From positions 1-38,244 of the forward strand of contig JAGADO010000149.1 in the NCBI GenBank assembly GCA_017613535.1: a stretch of DNA of 38,244 nucleotides, given 5' to 3'. The stretch is from Clostridia bacterium. Lineage in GTDB: Bacteria > Bacillota > Clostridia > UBA1212 > UBA1255. Of the stretch, positions 6,533 through 15,881 are shown in pieces (the stretch's first letter is position 1; the number at the start of each line of letters is the position of its first letter). A program made the position numbers and the translations under genes. The notes below the pieces were generated by a model. It worked only from the letters and a program-made list of their open reading frames with translations. It was not told the DNA's origin and made no database searches.

Positions 6533-7384
6533 TTATTCCCCCGGAAAACTCAACCGCTTCCGGTCGCGCAGTTCGAAAAACGCGACAGCCGCGGCTGCGG
6601 CAACGTTCAGCGAGTCGACTCCTCCGCTCATCGGTATGCGCACGGCGGCGTCGCAGGCGGAGATCGTTTCCGGGAGGAGGCCGTCGCCCTCGGTGCCCAG
6701 AATGATCGCCAACCTGGGGATCGTGCTCAGCGACGGGTCGTCGACAGACAGCGCATCGGCACGAAGCGCCATTGCCGCCGTAAAAAAACCGGCAGCTTTG
6801 AGCTCGCCAAGCATCGGAACAGGCCAGTCGGAGATATTGTCCCCGATCCTCGCGAAGGGCACCATCAGCGCCGTACCCATGCTTACGCGTACGGCACGCC
6901 TGCAGAGCGGGTCACAGCATTCGGGCGTCAGTAATACAGCATCGATGCCGAGCCCGGCGGCGCAGCGGAAGATCGCGCCCATATTCGTGGTATCAACGAT
7001 ATTTTCAAGCACCGCCAGGCGTGTTGCCCCGGCCGCCAGCTCGCGCCAGTCGCGCATCTGAGGCCTGCGCATTGCCGCCAAAGCGCCGCGCGTAAGTTCG
7101 AATCCGGTCAGTTCGGACAATGTTTCGTGCTCTGCGGCGAATACTTTTATGTCTCCCAGCCTGTCGATTATCGCGGCCATTCGCCCGTGCACGTACTTTT
7201 TCTCGGTTAGCAGCGCCACAGGCTCGCAGCCCGCATCAAGCGCGGCCTCGATCGCGATCGGGCTCTCGACAATGAACAAGCCGTCGTCGGGATTGAGGCG
7301 GTTCCTCAGCTGATGCCCCGTGAGCCGTACGAAAGGGTCAAGCTCGCTCGAATCCAGGTTATCTACTTCGACGATCCTTGCCAT
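6533..7384 (-). CDS. SpoU/TrmH-family RNA 2'-O-methyltransferase
   Basis: This 283-residue SPOUT-fold protein carries the three family motifs: ENIVDTTNMGAIFRCAAGLG (motif 1, with the catalytic Asn/Arg region), LAIILGTEGDGL (motif 2) and VRIPMSGGVDSLNVAAAAAV (motif 3), which make the knot that binds S-adenosylmethionine. An N-terminal substrate-binding region (LTGHQLRNRL, FIVESP) fits the rRNA/tRNA methylase branch. The target nucleotide is unknown. The ATG at 7384 is preceded by GGAAG at eight bases; a GTG at 7399 would overlap the upstream gene and has a worse site. The start lies two bases after the DUF3737 stop, implying co-translation. Confidence 0.88.
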   Translation of the reverse strand: MARIVEVDNLDSSELDPFVRLTGHQLRNRLNPDDGLFIVESPIAIEAALDAGCEPVALLTEKKYVHGRMAAIIDRLGDIKVFAAEHETLSELTGFELTRGALAAMRRPQMRDWRELAAGATRLAVLENIVDTTNMGAIFRCAAGLGIDAVLLTPECCDPLCRRAVRVSMGTALMVPFARIGDNISDWPVPMLGELKAAGFFTAAMALRADALSVDDPSLSTIPRLAIILGTEGDGLLPETISACDAAVRIPMSGGVDSLNVAAAAAVAFFELRDRKRLSFPGE

Positions 7385-7386
7385 TG

Positions 7387-8289
7387 TCAGCGCTTCCACT
7401 CCGGTTTATCGCTCCGGACCGCGACGTCATCGCACTCGATCACCGTATCCGCCGGGTCGATCTCGTTGTCTTCCATTATCAGCTCGCCGATCCTCGCGGC
7501 CTTGATCCTGCCCTTGCCCGGATTGAACACGCTCCCGATCCCGCCGGTGATGTCCGCGTCAACATTCGTGTATTCGAACGCTAGCGTCGTGTCGAGCAGC
7601 CTGCAGTTCACCAGTTTGAGGCCGTCAATATAGCACAGCCCCTGCAGGCTTTCTATCGTGCAGTTCACGAACGTCAGATCGACCGAATTCCAGCCCAGAT
7701 ATTCGCTGGAAATGTATGAATCGAACACCGTCACATTTTCGCTGTTCCAGAACGCGTCTTTCGTGACGAGTCGCGAATTCCGCACAGTCACGTTTTTTAC
7801 GCCGTCGAATGCGTATTTTCCGTCGAGATCGAGCTCTTCCGCCTCTATATTCTCCGAATTCATCGCAAAATAATCTCCGGCCGCGGTAACGTTCTTCAGC
7901 TTTATGTCCGAGCAGTTCCAGAAGGTCTCGGCAGCATTCGTGATCGAAACATTCTCGAGCATTATCCGCTCCGAACGCCTGAAAGTCTTTGGCGCCTGGA
8001 TAAGCGTATTGCGGATGTCGATATTGCGCGAATACCACGCTCCCGCACGGCCCCCGTCCAGCCACGCGCCATTCTCCATAAGGACGTTGTCGCAGTACCA
8101 GAGAGGGTACTTCCAGCGGAACATTGACCCGTAAAGCTCGATATCTTTGCTTTCTTTGAGAGGCGATTCACCGTCTTCAAACACGCAGTTCTGAAGCTTC
8201 ACGCCAACGGCGCCGAACAGCGGCCTTTCGCCCTTGAATACTTTTTCTTCGTACGTCTCCTGCGGTATGAAAGATTTAAAGAAACCCAT
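7387..8289 (-). CDS. DUF3737 family right-handed beta-helix protein
   Basis: This 300-residue protein consists of regularly spaced short strands (for example LQNCVFEDGESPLKESKDI, IDIRNTLIQAPKTFRRSERI, LKNVTAAGDYFAMNSENIEA), the pattern of a right-handed parallel beta-helix. The opening GFFKSFIPQETYEEKVF and the rungs with xFWN match the DUF3737 family, which is common in gut Firmicutes and has no established function. There is no signal peptide, so it should be cytoplasmic. The ATG at 8289 follows AAAGGA at a good distance; the earlier ATG at 8307 lacks one. It follows the GH29 gene by 50 bases. Confidence 0.85.
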   Translation of the reverse strand: MGFFKSFIPQETYEEKVFKGERPLFGAVGVKLQNCVFEDGESPLKESKDIELYGSMFRWKYPLWYCDNVLMENGAWLDGGRAGAWYSRNIDIRNTLIQAPKTFRRSERIMLENVSITNAAETFWNCSDIKLKNVTAAGDYFAMNSENIEAEELDLDGKYAFDGVKNVTVRNSRLVTKDAFWNSENVTVFDSYISSEYLGWNSVDLTFVNCTIESLQGLCYIDGLKLVNCRLLDTTLAFEYTNVDADITGGIGSVFNPGKGRIKAARIGELIMEDNEIDPADTVIECDDVAVRSDKPEWKR

Positions 8290-8339
8290 AAAACTGCATC
8301 CTTTCATATTGCCCGTTCAGATGATCCGTGTATAGCCGG

Positions 8340-9602
8340 TTACGGTTCCGTGCCGATCTCGGCAACGCGCACCGGGTAGCTCGTGCCGTACGGAAAAGAA
8401 GTGAACGAAATGTTTAGAATATCTCCGTCCTGCCGGAACGAAAGCGATTCGCCGTTGTCCATCCAGCGAACCGAACGGACGCGGAACGGGATGCGGTCAA
8501 GCGAAAGTTCATTGCCGCCCGATACCGGACCGACTTCCACGAAGCAGCGGGGAGAGAATTTGAACAGGTACGCTTTCGAGGGGTCAAACACGTCGCGCAG
8601 CAGGAATTCGCGCTTATCCGTATAGCGCAGGAACGGGCGGCCGTTATATATCGCTTTTCCGTACACGCTCATCCACCTGCCGATGCACTCCATCGTTGCC
8701 CGCTGCATCGCGTCAACGCTTCCGTCCGCGTCCGGTCCCACGTTCAGCAGGAAGTTTGCTCCGACCTTGCGGCATTCGCACAGTTCCTCGATGAGCTGCC
8801 GAACGGATTTAAAATCGATATCGCAGGCGGCTTTTCCCCAGTGGTCGCAAAGCGTTTCGCACATCTCTGCGCTAACGTATTTTTTATGCCCCGTCCTGTC
8901 GATCGGGTCCGGTCTGCCGCGCTCGTACGTCACGGCGTCGATCTCTCCGCTTCCGAGCCTGCCCCGGGCTTCGAGGCCGGTATTGTTTATGATCATTGCC
9001 TCCGGCTGAAGGCTGCGGATCATCTTGTAAAGGCGGTCTTCGTGCCAATCAACGTCATTTCGCGACCAGTTTCCGTCGAACCAAAAACCGCCTATTTTAC
9101 CGTAATTTTCGCACAATATCCGCACGCTTTTCTCGAGATATTCCAGGTATTTCGGGAAGTCGTCAACAAATTCCTTTCTGTGCCAGTCGAGCGTCGTGTG
9201 GTAGAAGAAAGGAACGATCCCCTCCTCGCGGCACGCGTCAGCGAACTCCGCCACGAGGTCTCTGCCCGCCAGCCCGTGCACCGCGTCGAACGGGTCGTCC
9301 GGGTCAAGCCCGCGCGTATCGTACAGCGAAAAACCGTCGTGATGCCTTGCCGTCAGCGTAACGTACCTGCAGCCCGCCGATCTGGCCACGCGCACGATCT
9401 GCTTCATGCTCCCGGGGCAGAACTGCATTGCCAGCGGCTCGTACTCCTCCGCCGGTATTTTTTCTATATTCCGCACCCATTCGCCGCGTCCGAGGATGGA
9501 GTAAAGGCCGAAATGGACAAACATGCCGAATCCGAGCTGTTCGAATTCCGCCACGTATTTTGCGGGCACGGGGACAATATTTTCGCCGCTTTTTCCGGTC
9601 AT
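8340..9602 (-). CDS. Alpha-L-fucosidase, GH29 family
   Basis: This 420-residue protein has the GH29 barrel signatures: FGMFVHFGLYS near residue 25, TARHHDGF (84-91), and GGFWFDGNW with the predicted nucleophile D176. The C-terminal part is a beta-sandwich. GH29 enzymes release alpha-linked L-fucose with retention of configuration. There is no signal peptide, so it would act on imported sugars. GGAGG lies eight bases before the ATG and overlaps the last codons of the upstream GH43 gene, indicating translational coupling. Substrate linkage cannot be told from sequence. Confidence 0.9.
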   Translation of the reverse strand: MTGKSGENIVPVPAKYVAEFEQLGFGMFVHFGLYSILGRGEWVRNIEKIPAEEYEPLAMQFCPGSMKQIVRVARSAGCRYVTLTARHHDGFSLYDTRGLDPDDPFDAVHGLAGRDLVAEFADACREEGIVPFFYHTTLDWHRKEFVDDFPKYLEYLEKSVRILCENYGKIGGFWFDGNWSRNDVDWHEDRLYKMIRSLQPEAMIINNTGLEARGRLGSGEIDAVTYERGRPDPIDRTGHKKYVSAEMCETLCDHWGKAACDIDFKSVRQLIEELCECRKVGANFLLNVGPDADGSVDAMQRATMECIGRWMSVYGKAIYNGRPFLRYTDKREFLLRDVFDPSKAYLFKFSPRCFVEVGPVSGGNELSLDRIPFRVRSVRWMDNGESLSFRQDGDILNISFTSFPYGTSYPVRVAEIGTEP

Positions 9603-9606
9603 AGCT

Positions 9607-11265
9607 TTATCCTCCGCTCTTTATGATCCCGCTCGGAGTCACGCCTCCGGAATTGTACGCGTCAACGGTCACATAGTATTTCACGCCGCGGATCAGTATG
9701 CGGATCTCCGCCCTGCATTCGCCGATGATCTGATACTGCGTGTAAAGTTCGTTCTCATTTACGCCGAAGCGCACAAAATACCCTTCCGCGCCTGGAACGG
9801 GCTCCCAGGAAACGGTCATGTTGCGCTCGTCTGTATCTCTTTTCACCGTGAAATCCGCCACGGGCTGCGGGGCTTCACCCTGCGGTCCGCCGAAAACTCT
9901 GAGGCCCGATACGGAGAATTTTCCGGACGCCGGAACGGGGCCGCAGTTGGTCAGTTTTATGTACCGGAACTCCTGCGGTTCGTCAAACTGAATATATTCG
10001 TGAGAGATATCATCGTCATTGCCGCGTCTGTCGGCAAGCATACGCCACTCTTTCCCGTCATCCGACGCTTCTAGCGTAAACCTGTACGAAAAACCGTTGT
10101 CCCTGCCGCTGCAATCAATAATGTCCTGATCTGCGAAATTGATTTGCACCGACAGCGCACTCACGCGCCTGCCCAGATCGACCGAGAGCCACTCTCCCGC
10201 GTCGCCGGTCTTCGCGCTCCACCACGTTTTCATGTTTTCGTCAACGGCCATTTCTAGAGCGTGTGCGTCGTCAAGCACAGACGATGCGGCGACCTTTTTC
10301 CCGTACGATAACAGGTGCATGCCCGCATCCGCCTCGTCAAACGGCTCGTCAACGTCTTCCGGGTACCGCATCGGGTAGTCTCCCCTTAGCGTATTCGTGT
10401 ACAGCCTCCCGCCTTCGCCGATCTTCGCCGGGAACATGCATAAACGCCGCTCAAACATATGGTTAACGCTTATCGAAACAGTATCCATCTTCCAGAGCTT
10501 GCCCGCCTTGTCATAAAACAGGCAGCCATGTCCTGCGCCGCGCATAAAACCGGTATTTTTAAACACGGTCGGACTGTTATCGCAATTCACGAACGGCCCC
10601 ATCGGACTGTCGGAAACGGCAACGCCGTCGCAGTAGCCTGACCATTCCGTGCCAGGCACAGCATACGTAAGATAATATTTATCGCCGATCTTATTGACCC
10701 ACGCACCCTCGAGGCAGGGCAGCGTCTCCTCATTCTCGTTATTATCCCCGGAACGCTCGTAACCCCTGTTTTTGAAGTCGGACGTGAAGATCTTCACTGG
10801 GCCTTCCACCAGCTTCATATTATCGTTCGGATCAAGCTTTGATGCGCGCAGCGGGTTGATCCTGTCCAGCCCCTCATAAATGTACGCGTATCCGTCGTCG
10901 TCGTAAATAAACGCCGGATCGTTCCAGTCATACGCTTTACCGATATTTACCCACGAATCGGGGTCAAAAGGATCGTCAGAGTATAGAATATTTCCGCCCT
11001 GGCAATGCGTGATATACATGCGGTCGCCTATCACGAGTGTCGCCGGGGCAAACAGTGCGAAGTCGGGGAATTTTGCGGTGTCAACGCGTATGAATTTCCA
11101 TTCTGCGAGGTCGTCAGATACCCAGTAGCCCGAGCCGTGCGACGCGAAGAGGAAGTATGTGTCTTTGTAAAGGACTACGGCGGGATCGGCGGATTCGCGC
11201 CCTTTATAGCCCCTCTGGTACTGGTAGTTGATTTTTACAGGGTTGCAAAAAGTCCTTTTTTTCAT
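9607..11265 (-). CDS. GH43 family glycosidase with discoidin and Fn3 domains
   Basis: This 552-residue protein starts with a five-bladed propeller of the GH43 family. The predicted catalytic triad is visible as ADPAVV (D27, general base), WNDPAF (D116, pKa modulator) and CLEGAWV (E186, general acid). Residues about 318-458 form an F5/8C (discoidin-like) carbohydrate-binding domain and about 464-545 a fibronectin type III fold. GH43 enzymes act mainly on alpha-L-arabinosyl or beta-D-xylosyl groups. There is no signal peptide, so despite its binding domain it looks cytoplasmic. CGGAG lies eight bases before the ATG. It follows the GH78 gene after an 82-base gap with no obvious promoter. Confidence 0.88.
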   Translation of the reverse strand: MKKRTFCNPVKINYQYQRGYKGRESADPAVVLYKDTYFLFASHGSGYWVSDDLAEWKFIRVDTAKFPDFALFAPATLVIGDRMYITHCQGGNILYSDDPFDPDSWVNIGKAYDWNDPAFIYDDDGYAYIYEGLDRINPLRASKLDPNDNMKLVEGPVKIFTSDFKNRGYERSGDNNENEETLPCLEGAWVNKIGDKYYLTYAVPGTEWSGYCDGVAVSDSPMGPFVNCDNSPTVFKNTGFMRGAGHGCLFYDKAGKLWKMDTVSISVNHMFERRLCMFPAKIGEGGRLYTNTLRGDYPMRYPEDVDEPFDEADAGMHLLSYGKKVAASSVLDDAHALEMAVDENMKTWWSAKTGDAGEWLSVDLGRRVSALSVQINFADQDIIDCSGRDNGFSYRFTLEASDDGKEWRMLADRRGNDDDISHEYIQFDEPQEFRYIKLTNCGPVPASGKFSVSGLRVFGGPQGEAPQPVADFTVKRDTDERNMTVSWEPVPGAEGYFVRFGVNENELYTQYQIIGECRAEIRILIRGVKYYVTVDAYNSGGVTPSGIIKSGG

Positions 11266-11347
11266 CTTTGCGGCTCCGTTTTTACACTTTTTATCTGATT
11301 TCTGCCGGGATTCAGGTGGGTCCGGGCGAATCGATTCTATGTGTATT

Positions 11348-13933
11348 TTATTTCACGGAGGAGGCAAAGTCAATGATTTCGTAATCGTACGTGCCGCTTT
11401 CCAGCACATAGTGCCTGTCTTTCAGATAAACATCCGCCGTGGTATTCGCGGGGATTTCAAAATGAAACTTAACATTTCCGCCGTCCCTCTCCCACGAAGA
11501 CACGACCTCTCCGTATATGCTCCTGTAACTGCCATTTGCGAAATTAACGCGGCCTCCTGCGACCGGCCTCAGTTCAAAATGATTCTCGCCTTTGACCCTG
11601 ATCCCGAGCATTCCCGCAAACAGCCACTCGACCATTGCGCCCTTGCTGTAGTGGTTCAGCGAAGCTATGCCGCTCTGAGAATTCGGCCCTTCCCAGCCTT
11701 CCCAGATCGTCCCTGTGTTGTGGATCGCCATATAAAGCCACCCGGGCATTTTTTCGTTTTCCAGCAGTTTATACGCGTATTCGGGGTCAATATCTGCCAG
11801 CACTTCGAGTATGAACGGCGTTGACAAAAAGCCCGTGCCCAGCTTCCAGTCGTATGCGTTCAGCGCTTCGATCAGCCGCTTTTTGGCATATTCCGTCTGC
11901 TCATCCGTTAAAAGGTCCATATAAAGAGGCCGGACAAGTTTCGCCTGCCTGTTTGTGTCGAGTGTGAATCGCGGCTTAGACACAAGCTCCTGATACGCCT
12001 TTTTCACGCCTTCGGAGTATTCCCTGAAGCGATCCGTCTTCTCCGTCCTGCTCAGGAGTTCCGAGATCTTCACCATCAGCGAAAGAATGTACGAAGTGTA
12101 TGCCATCGATTCTTCCGGATGAGGCTCTGCGAAATCTGTCCAGACAAACGCTTTAACATCAGCAGGTTCCGCCCATTCACCGTATGATTGCCCGCTGTTT
12201 ACGCCGAACTTTTTGTTCTCTTTTGATAAGCGCAGCGGTTTTGCGTAAATCGCGTACAATCCTTTCGGCCTGCCGCATCGCCCGATCATAAATTCGGCGT
12301 ATCTGACCATATTGTCATAATTGTCTTTCAGTATATTGATATCGCCGTATTTCAGGTACATTCTGTACGGGATAAGCACACCCGCGTCAGCCCAGCCGAC
12401 CGAACCGTTCATCACGTCCATGAACCAGTCCTCCGCGGAATACGGAGCGATCTGAGGCAGCCTGCCGTTCTTATCCTGGCGGTCAAAGATATCTTTTACG
12501 TGCTTTCTGATGAACGCGCCGTATTCGAACAGGTACGATGCGGTGTTGAAAATGACCTGGCTGTCGCCCGTCCAGCCCATGCGCTCTCTCGTGGGGCAAT
12601 CGGTAGGTATATCGACGGAATTGGCTTTCAGCGAACGGATCGTGTTCTCGTAAAAGATGTTGACAAGCTCGCTCGAGCATTCGAATGTGGATGTTTCGTT
12701 CATTTCCGAACTGATCGCGACCTGCCTGAACTCACGGAAATCGGCGTCAATATCTGTTTCGACCGTCGCGTACCTGAATCCGCCGTAGAAAAAGCGCGGC
12801 TTGTATTCATTGACGCCCTCTTTGCAGATAAAGCGGATCTCCTGGAGAGGCGTTTTCTTACCCTTGCGGACGCACTGAACGTTTTTCAGCGTCACTTCCC
12901 CGTTCTCGTCAAGCATCTCGCCCATAACGATGCGGATCGCATCACCCGCACGCGCGCTTACCCTGAACGAGATATATCCAGCCGTATTATTTTTGTATTC
13001 AAGAGTGGTTTTTCCTGAAGCGGTTTTTGTAACGCTGACCGGTTCGTTTTGCTCCGTTTCGATGACGTGCGTGCTGTTCGAGCAGGTCATCAGCCCCTTA
13101 TATCCCGTTTCAACCGCGAAATTATCAAAAAAAACGGTCTTTGTGTTGTCAACGATCTCCCCGTCTTTCAGGTCTGCGAACCGGATCGGGCCGTTGTTTG
13201 ACCACAGCCACGATTTATCCGTCGATACGGTCGTGCGAGTGCCGTCAGTCCCGGTGATCTCGAGCTGGGCAATAATTTTCGTCTCTTTTCCGAAGACATA
13301 GGTGAATCCCTTCGCCCCGATCGAGCCGCGGTACCAGCCGTCGGCAAGCAGCAGTTCGATCTCGTTTCCGCCTTCTATGAGCATTGACGTCACGTCGTAC
13401 GTGTCGCACTGCACCCTCACCCTCGGATCGGTGGAACCGGGCGCCAGAACGGCATTCCCGACCTTCCTTCCGTTGACGTACGCCTCGTAAAGACCGAGCG
13501 CGGAAATATACAGCCTCGCCTTTTTAACCTTGCCTGCGTCAAAACATTTTTTGAAGTGGTCAACGGGGTACCGGTCCTTTTTACTTACTTTGTAGTCGCC
13601 CCTGATCCATTTCGCGGTCCAGTCCCCACGGTCGATCAGCCCCGCCTCAAACGAAGCGGTTTCGGACAACTCTCCCTCACGGTCGTTTTCATCCCACAGC
13701 GTGACGTTCCACTCGGCAATATCTCTCGAGCGTAGTTCGTGCGGGTATTCGTACCGCATCGAAGATGATGCGACTTTTCCCGTATCCACCTTCAGCTCGC
13801 CGTTAACGCAAACTTTCAGCGAATAAGCGGTCTGCTTCTTCCCGCCCTCGGCGTTCCACGTAAGAACAGGCGCGGAAAGATCGATCCCGACCGGATTTTT
13901 CAGGTACCCTGTCCGTAAATTTACTGCTTTCAT
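11348..13933 (-). CDS. Alpha-L-rhamnosidase, GH78 family
   Basis: This 861-residue protein has the multidomain layout of GH78: an N-terminal beta-sandwich (SAPVLTWN), a carbohydrate-binding-like domain with LYISALGLYEAYVNGRKVG and LADGWYRGSIG, and an (alpha/alpha)6 barrel with the hallmark DCPTRERMGWTGD (445-457), which contains catalytic acidic residues. A C-terminal beta-sandwich follows. It removes terminal alpha-L-rhamnose from plant glycans or glycosides. There is no signal peptide. Its ATG lies one base after the permease stop, and the GGAGGA used as ribosome-binding site encodes the last two glycines of the permease. Confidence 0.92.
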   Translation of the reverse strand: MKAVNLRTGYLKNPVGIDLSAPVLTWNAEGGKKQTAYSLKVCVNGELKVDTGKVASSSMRYEYPHELRSRDIAEWNVTLWDENDREGELSETASFEAGLIDRGDWTAKWIRGDYKVSKKDRYPVDHFKKCFDAGKVKKARLYISALGLYEAYVNGRKVGNAVLAPGSTDPRVRVQCDTYDVTSMLIEGGNEIELLLADGWYRGSIGAKGFTYVFGKETKIIAQLEITGTDGTRTTVSTDKSWLWSNNGPIRFADLKDGEIVDNTKTVFFDNFAVETGYKGLMTCSNSTHVIETEQNEPVSVTKTASGKTTLEYKNNTAGYISFRVSARAGDAIRIVMGEMLDENGEVTLKNVQCVRKGKKTPLQEIRFICKEGVNEYKPRFFYGGFRYATVETDIDADFREFRQVAISSEMNETSTFECSSELVNIFYENTIRSLKANSVDIPTDCPTRERMGWTGDSQVIFNTASYLFEYGAFIRKHVKDIFDRQDKNGRLPQIAPYSAEDWFMDVMNGSVGWADAGVLIPYRMYLKYGDINILKDNYDNMVRYAEFMIGRCGRPKGLYAIYAKPLRLSKENKKFGVNSGQSYGEWAEPADVKAFVWTDFAEPHPEESMAYTSYILSLMVKISELLSRTEKTDRFREYSEGVKKAYQELVSKPRFTLDTNRQAKLVRPLYMDLLTDEQTEYAKKRLIEALNAYDWKLGTGFLSTPFILEVLADIDPEYAYKLLENEKMPGWLYMAIHNTGTIWEGWEGPNSQSGIASLNHYSKGAMVEWLFAGMLGIRVKGENHFELRPVAGGRVNFANGSYRSIYGEVVSSWERDGGNVKFHFEIPANTTADVYLKDRHYVLESGTYDYEIIDFASSVK

Positions 13934-13934
13934 G

Positions 13935-15881
13935 TCATCCTCCGGTACGCTGGAATGCAGCTAACTCCACCTGTGTTTTTTCGTAATAAGCGTCGCCTTT
14001 AGCCTTTTCCTTCAGCCATTTCGCATCGTCCTTAGCCTTCTTCTCCGCCTGTCTGACATTGTATTTCTCAAGCTGCTCCGGTTTCATTCCCGCCAGTTTA
14101 CGCTCAAGCTTTTCCTTCTGCATAAGCTCCTTTTTCTGCGCTTTGACCTCCGCAAGCATCTGTTTTTCCTCGGTTTTTATCTTCTTTTCCTTCACCGCGA
14201 GCCTGTGCGCTTCAGCCTCCTTTTCAAAATCGAGCCCCTTGCTCTCGCATCTGGATTTAAGTTCCTGCATGAAAATTTCTTCCGCTTCGGCATCCTGACG
14301 TTCAGTCTCCAGACGGCTGCGCTCTTCAGCGGGAAGCCACTCTTTTCCTTCTTTAGCGAAAGTTTCCTTTTCCCTCTCTACTATAATGTCCTGCTTCCTT
14401 TTAATCGTTTTCTCGACGGAAACGAAAAGCAGTATGCCTGCGCACGCCAGACCGGTCAGGATCTCGAGACCGACGAACGCAAAAGTAATGAACGTATTTG
14501 TTGCCCCGCTCTGGACGAAAGCGACCGTTCCGGTAGAATCAAGCAGCTGGATCTGCTCCATTGTCTTCTGCGTCGTAAATGAACCGAGCTGTCCGATTTT
14601 TTCGAAATATTCCGCTTTTGTGACCGGTTCGATGTAACCGGTGCTGTTCAGAAACGAGCCGAATATACCGGTGCAGATACCGGCAGCGGCAACCATAATG
14701 ATGTTGTAAATCGACATTGCCGTACCGTCGCTCCTGAAGCCCGTCTTCCACTCCATGTGGTCAAGCGTGTCGGCAAACAGCGCCATAAACACGTACGCAC
14801 ACGGCAGGCCGCCGATGTTTTTAATGAATTGACCCGCGAGGACAACGTACAGATTTGTCGGTGCGAGGAAGCAGATCAGCGAACCGAGCGCGTAAATAAC
14901 AAACCCGATCATCGTCACATTTTTCTTGCCGAATTTCTTCGCAAGAGGCCAGACAAGGAAGATCCCTATGCCCATAGGTATTCCGCCGAGCACAGATACG
15001 AGCATCTGCGTTACACCGTCCTGATACGTGCCCAGAACGTAGTTGCAGTAATAGACCAGGCCGATATTCTTCACCGTCGAACCGACCGTGTAGATCAGGA
15101 AATACACGATAAGCAGCACGAAATATTTGTCGGAGAAAATGGCTTTGAGCTGCAGCTTATACGGTATCTTTTTCTCCTCGCGCTTATCGATCGACTCCTC
15201 GGTGATCCTCTCTTTAGTGTAGTAATATTCAAGTAGCGTGAGAGGCAGCGCGATCACGGACAATATCGATATCACCAGGATCCACAGCTCTTTGTTCACG
15301 CCGAGCGCAGGCATTATCAGCGTAGGGAAAATGAAGGCAACAATGATCCCGCTGACCATTATCGTCGAGACCTGGTTGAACACGGAAAGACCGCCGCGCT
15401 GCGTCGTGTTCCTTGTCGACAACGGCACCATCAGGCTGTGCGACATGCTGTAGATCGTGAACGCGAATGAATAGAACAGGTTATAGCTAAGCATTACCCA
15501 GATCGCCCGGAACGTATCGCTGCCGTTCGGAACGGCGACAAGCAGCACGCCGGTGATCGCGAGCAGCGGTGCGGAGAGCAGCAGCCACGGCCTCGCCTTT
15601 CCCTGCTTATGCTTCGTCCTGTCAATAATATACCCCATCAGGATGTTGGTCAGCGCGTCAATGACCTTGGACACGATCGGGAATACTGCTAAAAACACGC
15701 CGCCCCAGATGCTCTTCAGTTTAAGGACGTCCGTATAATAAGGAAGCAGATAGGAAGCCAGCACGGCGTTGAGCAGGAGCGCTCCGATCGGTCCGATAAG
15801 GTACCCGAGCCATTTTTCTTTTCCGGAAACGTTTCTCGAGCTTACGCGGCTGTTAAAGATCCTCGAATTCAGTAGTTTCAT
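13935..15881 (-). CDS. GPH-family sugar:cation symporter (MelB-like) with long charged C-terminal tail
   Basis: This 648-residue protein has about 12 membrane helices in its first 480 residues, with the GPH hallmark [16 protein letters not shown] after helix 2. Such symporters import glycosides, pentosides or hexuronides with Na+ or H+. After the last helix comes about 160 residues of almost purely charged, heptad-like helix (for example [20 protein letters not shown]), longer than usual for the family (about 450-500 residues in all) and likely a coiled coil in the cytoplasm. It overlaps the GH3 stop by four bases (ATGA), so the two are coupled. It presumably brings in the substrates of the surrounding glycosidases. 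Confidence 0.9.
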   Translation of the reverse strand: MKLLNSRIFNSRVSSRNVSGKEKWLGYLIGPIGALLLNAVLASYLLPYYTDVLKLKSIWGGVFLAVFPIVSKVIDALTNILMGYIIDRTKHKQGKARPWLLLSAPLLAITGVLLVAVPNGSDTFRAIWVMLSYNLFYSFAFTIYSMSHSLMVPLSTRNTTQRGGLSVFNQVSTIMVSGIIVAFIFPTLIMPALGVNKELWILVISILSVIALPLTLLEYYYTKERITEESIDKREEKKIPYKLQLKAIFSDKYFVLLIVYFLIYTVGSTVKNIGLVYYCNYVLGTYQDGVTQMLVSVLGGIPMGIGIFLVWPLAKKFGKKNVTMIGFVIYALGSLICFLAPTNLYVVLAGQFIKNIGGLPCAYVFMALFADTLDHMEWKTGFRSDGTAMSIYNIIMVAAAGICTGIFGSFLNSTGYIEPVTKAEYFEKIGQLGSFTTQKTMEQIQLLDSTGTVAFVQSGATNTFITFAFVGLEILTGLACAGILLFVSVEKTIKRKQDIIVEREKETFAKEGKEWLPAEERSRLETERQDAEAEEIFMQELKSRCESKGLDFEKEAEAHRLAVKEKKIKTEEKQMLAEVKAQKKELMQKEKLERKLAGMKPEQLEKYNVRQAEKKAKDDAKWLKEKAKGDAYYEKTQVELAAFQRTGG

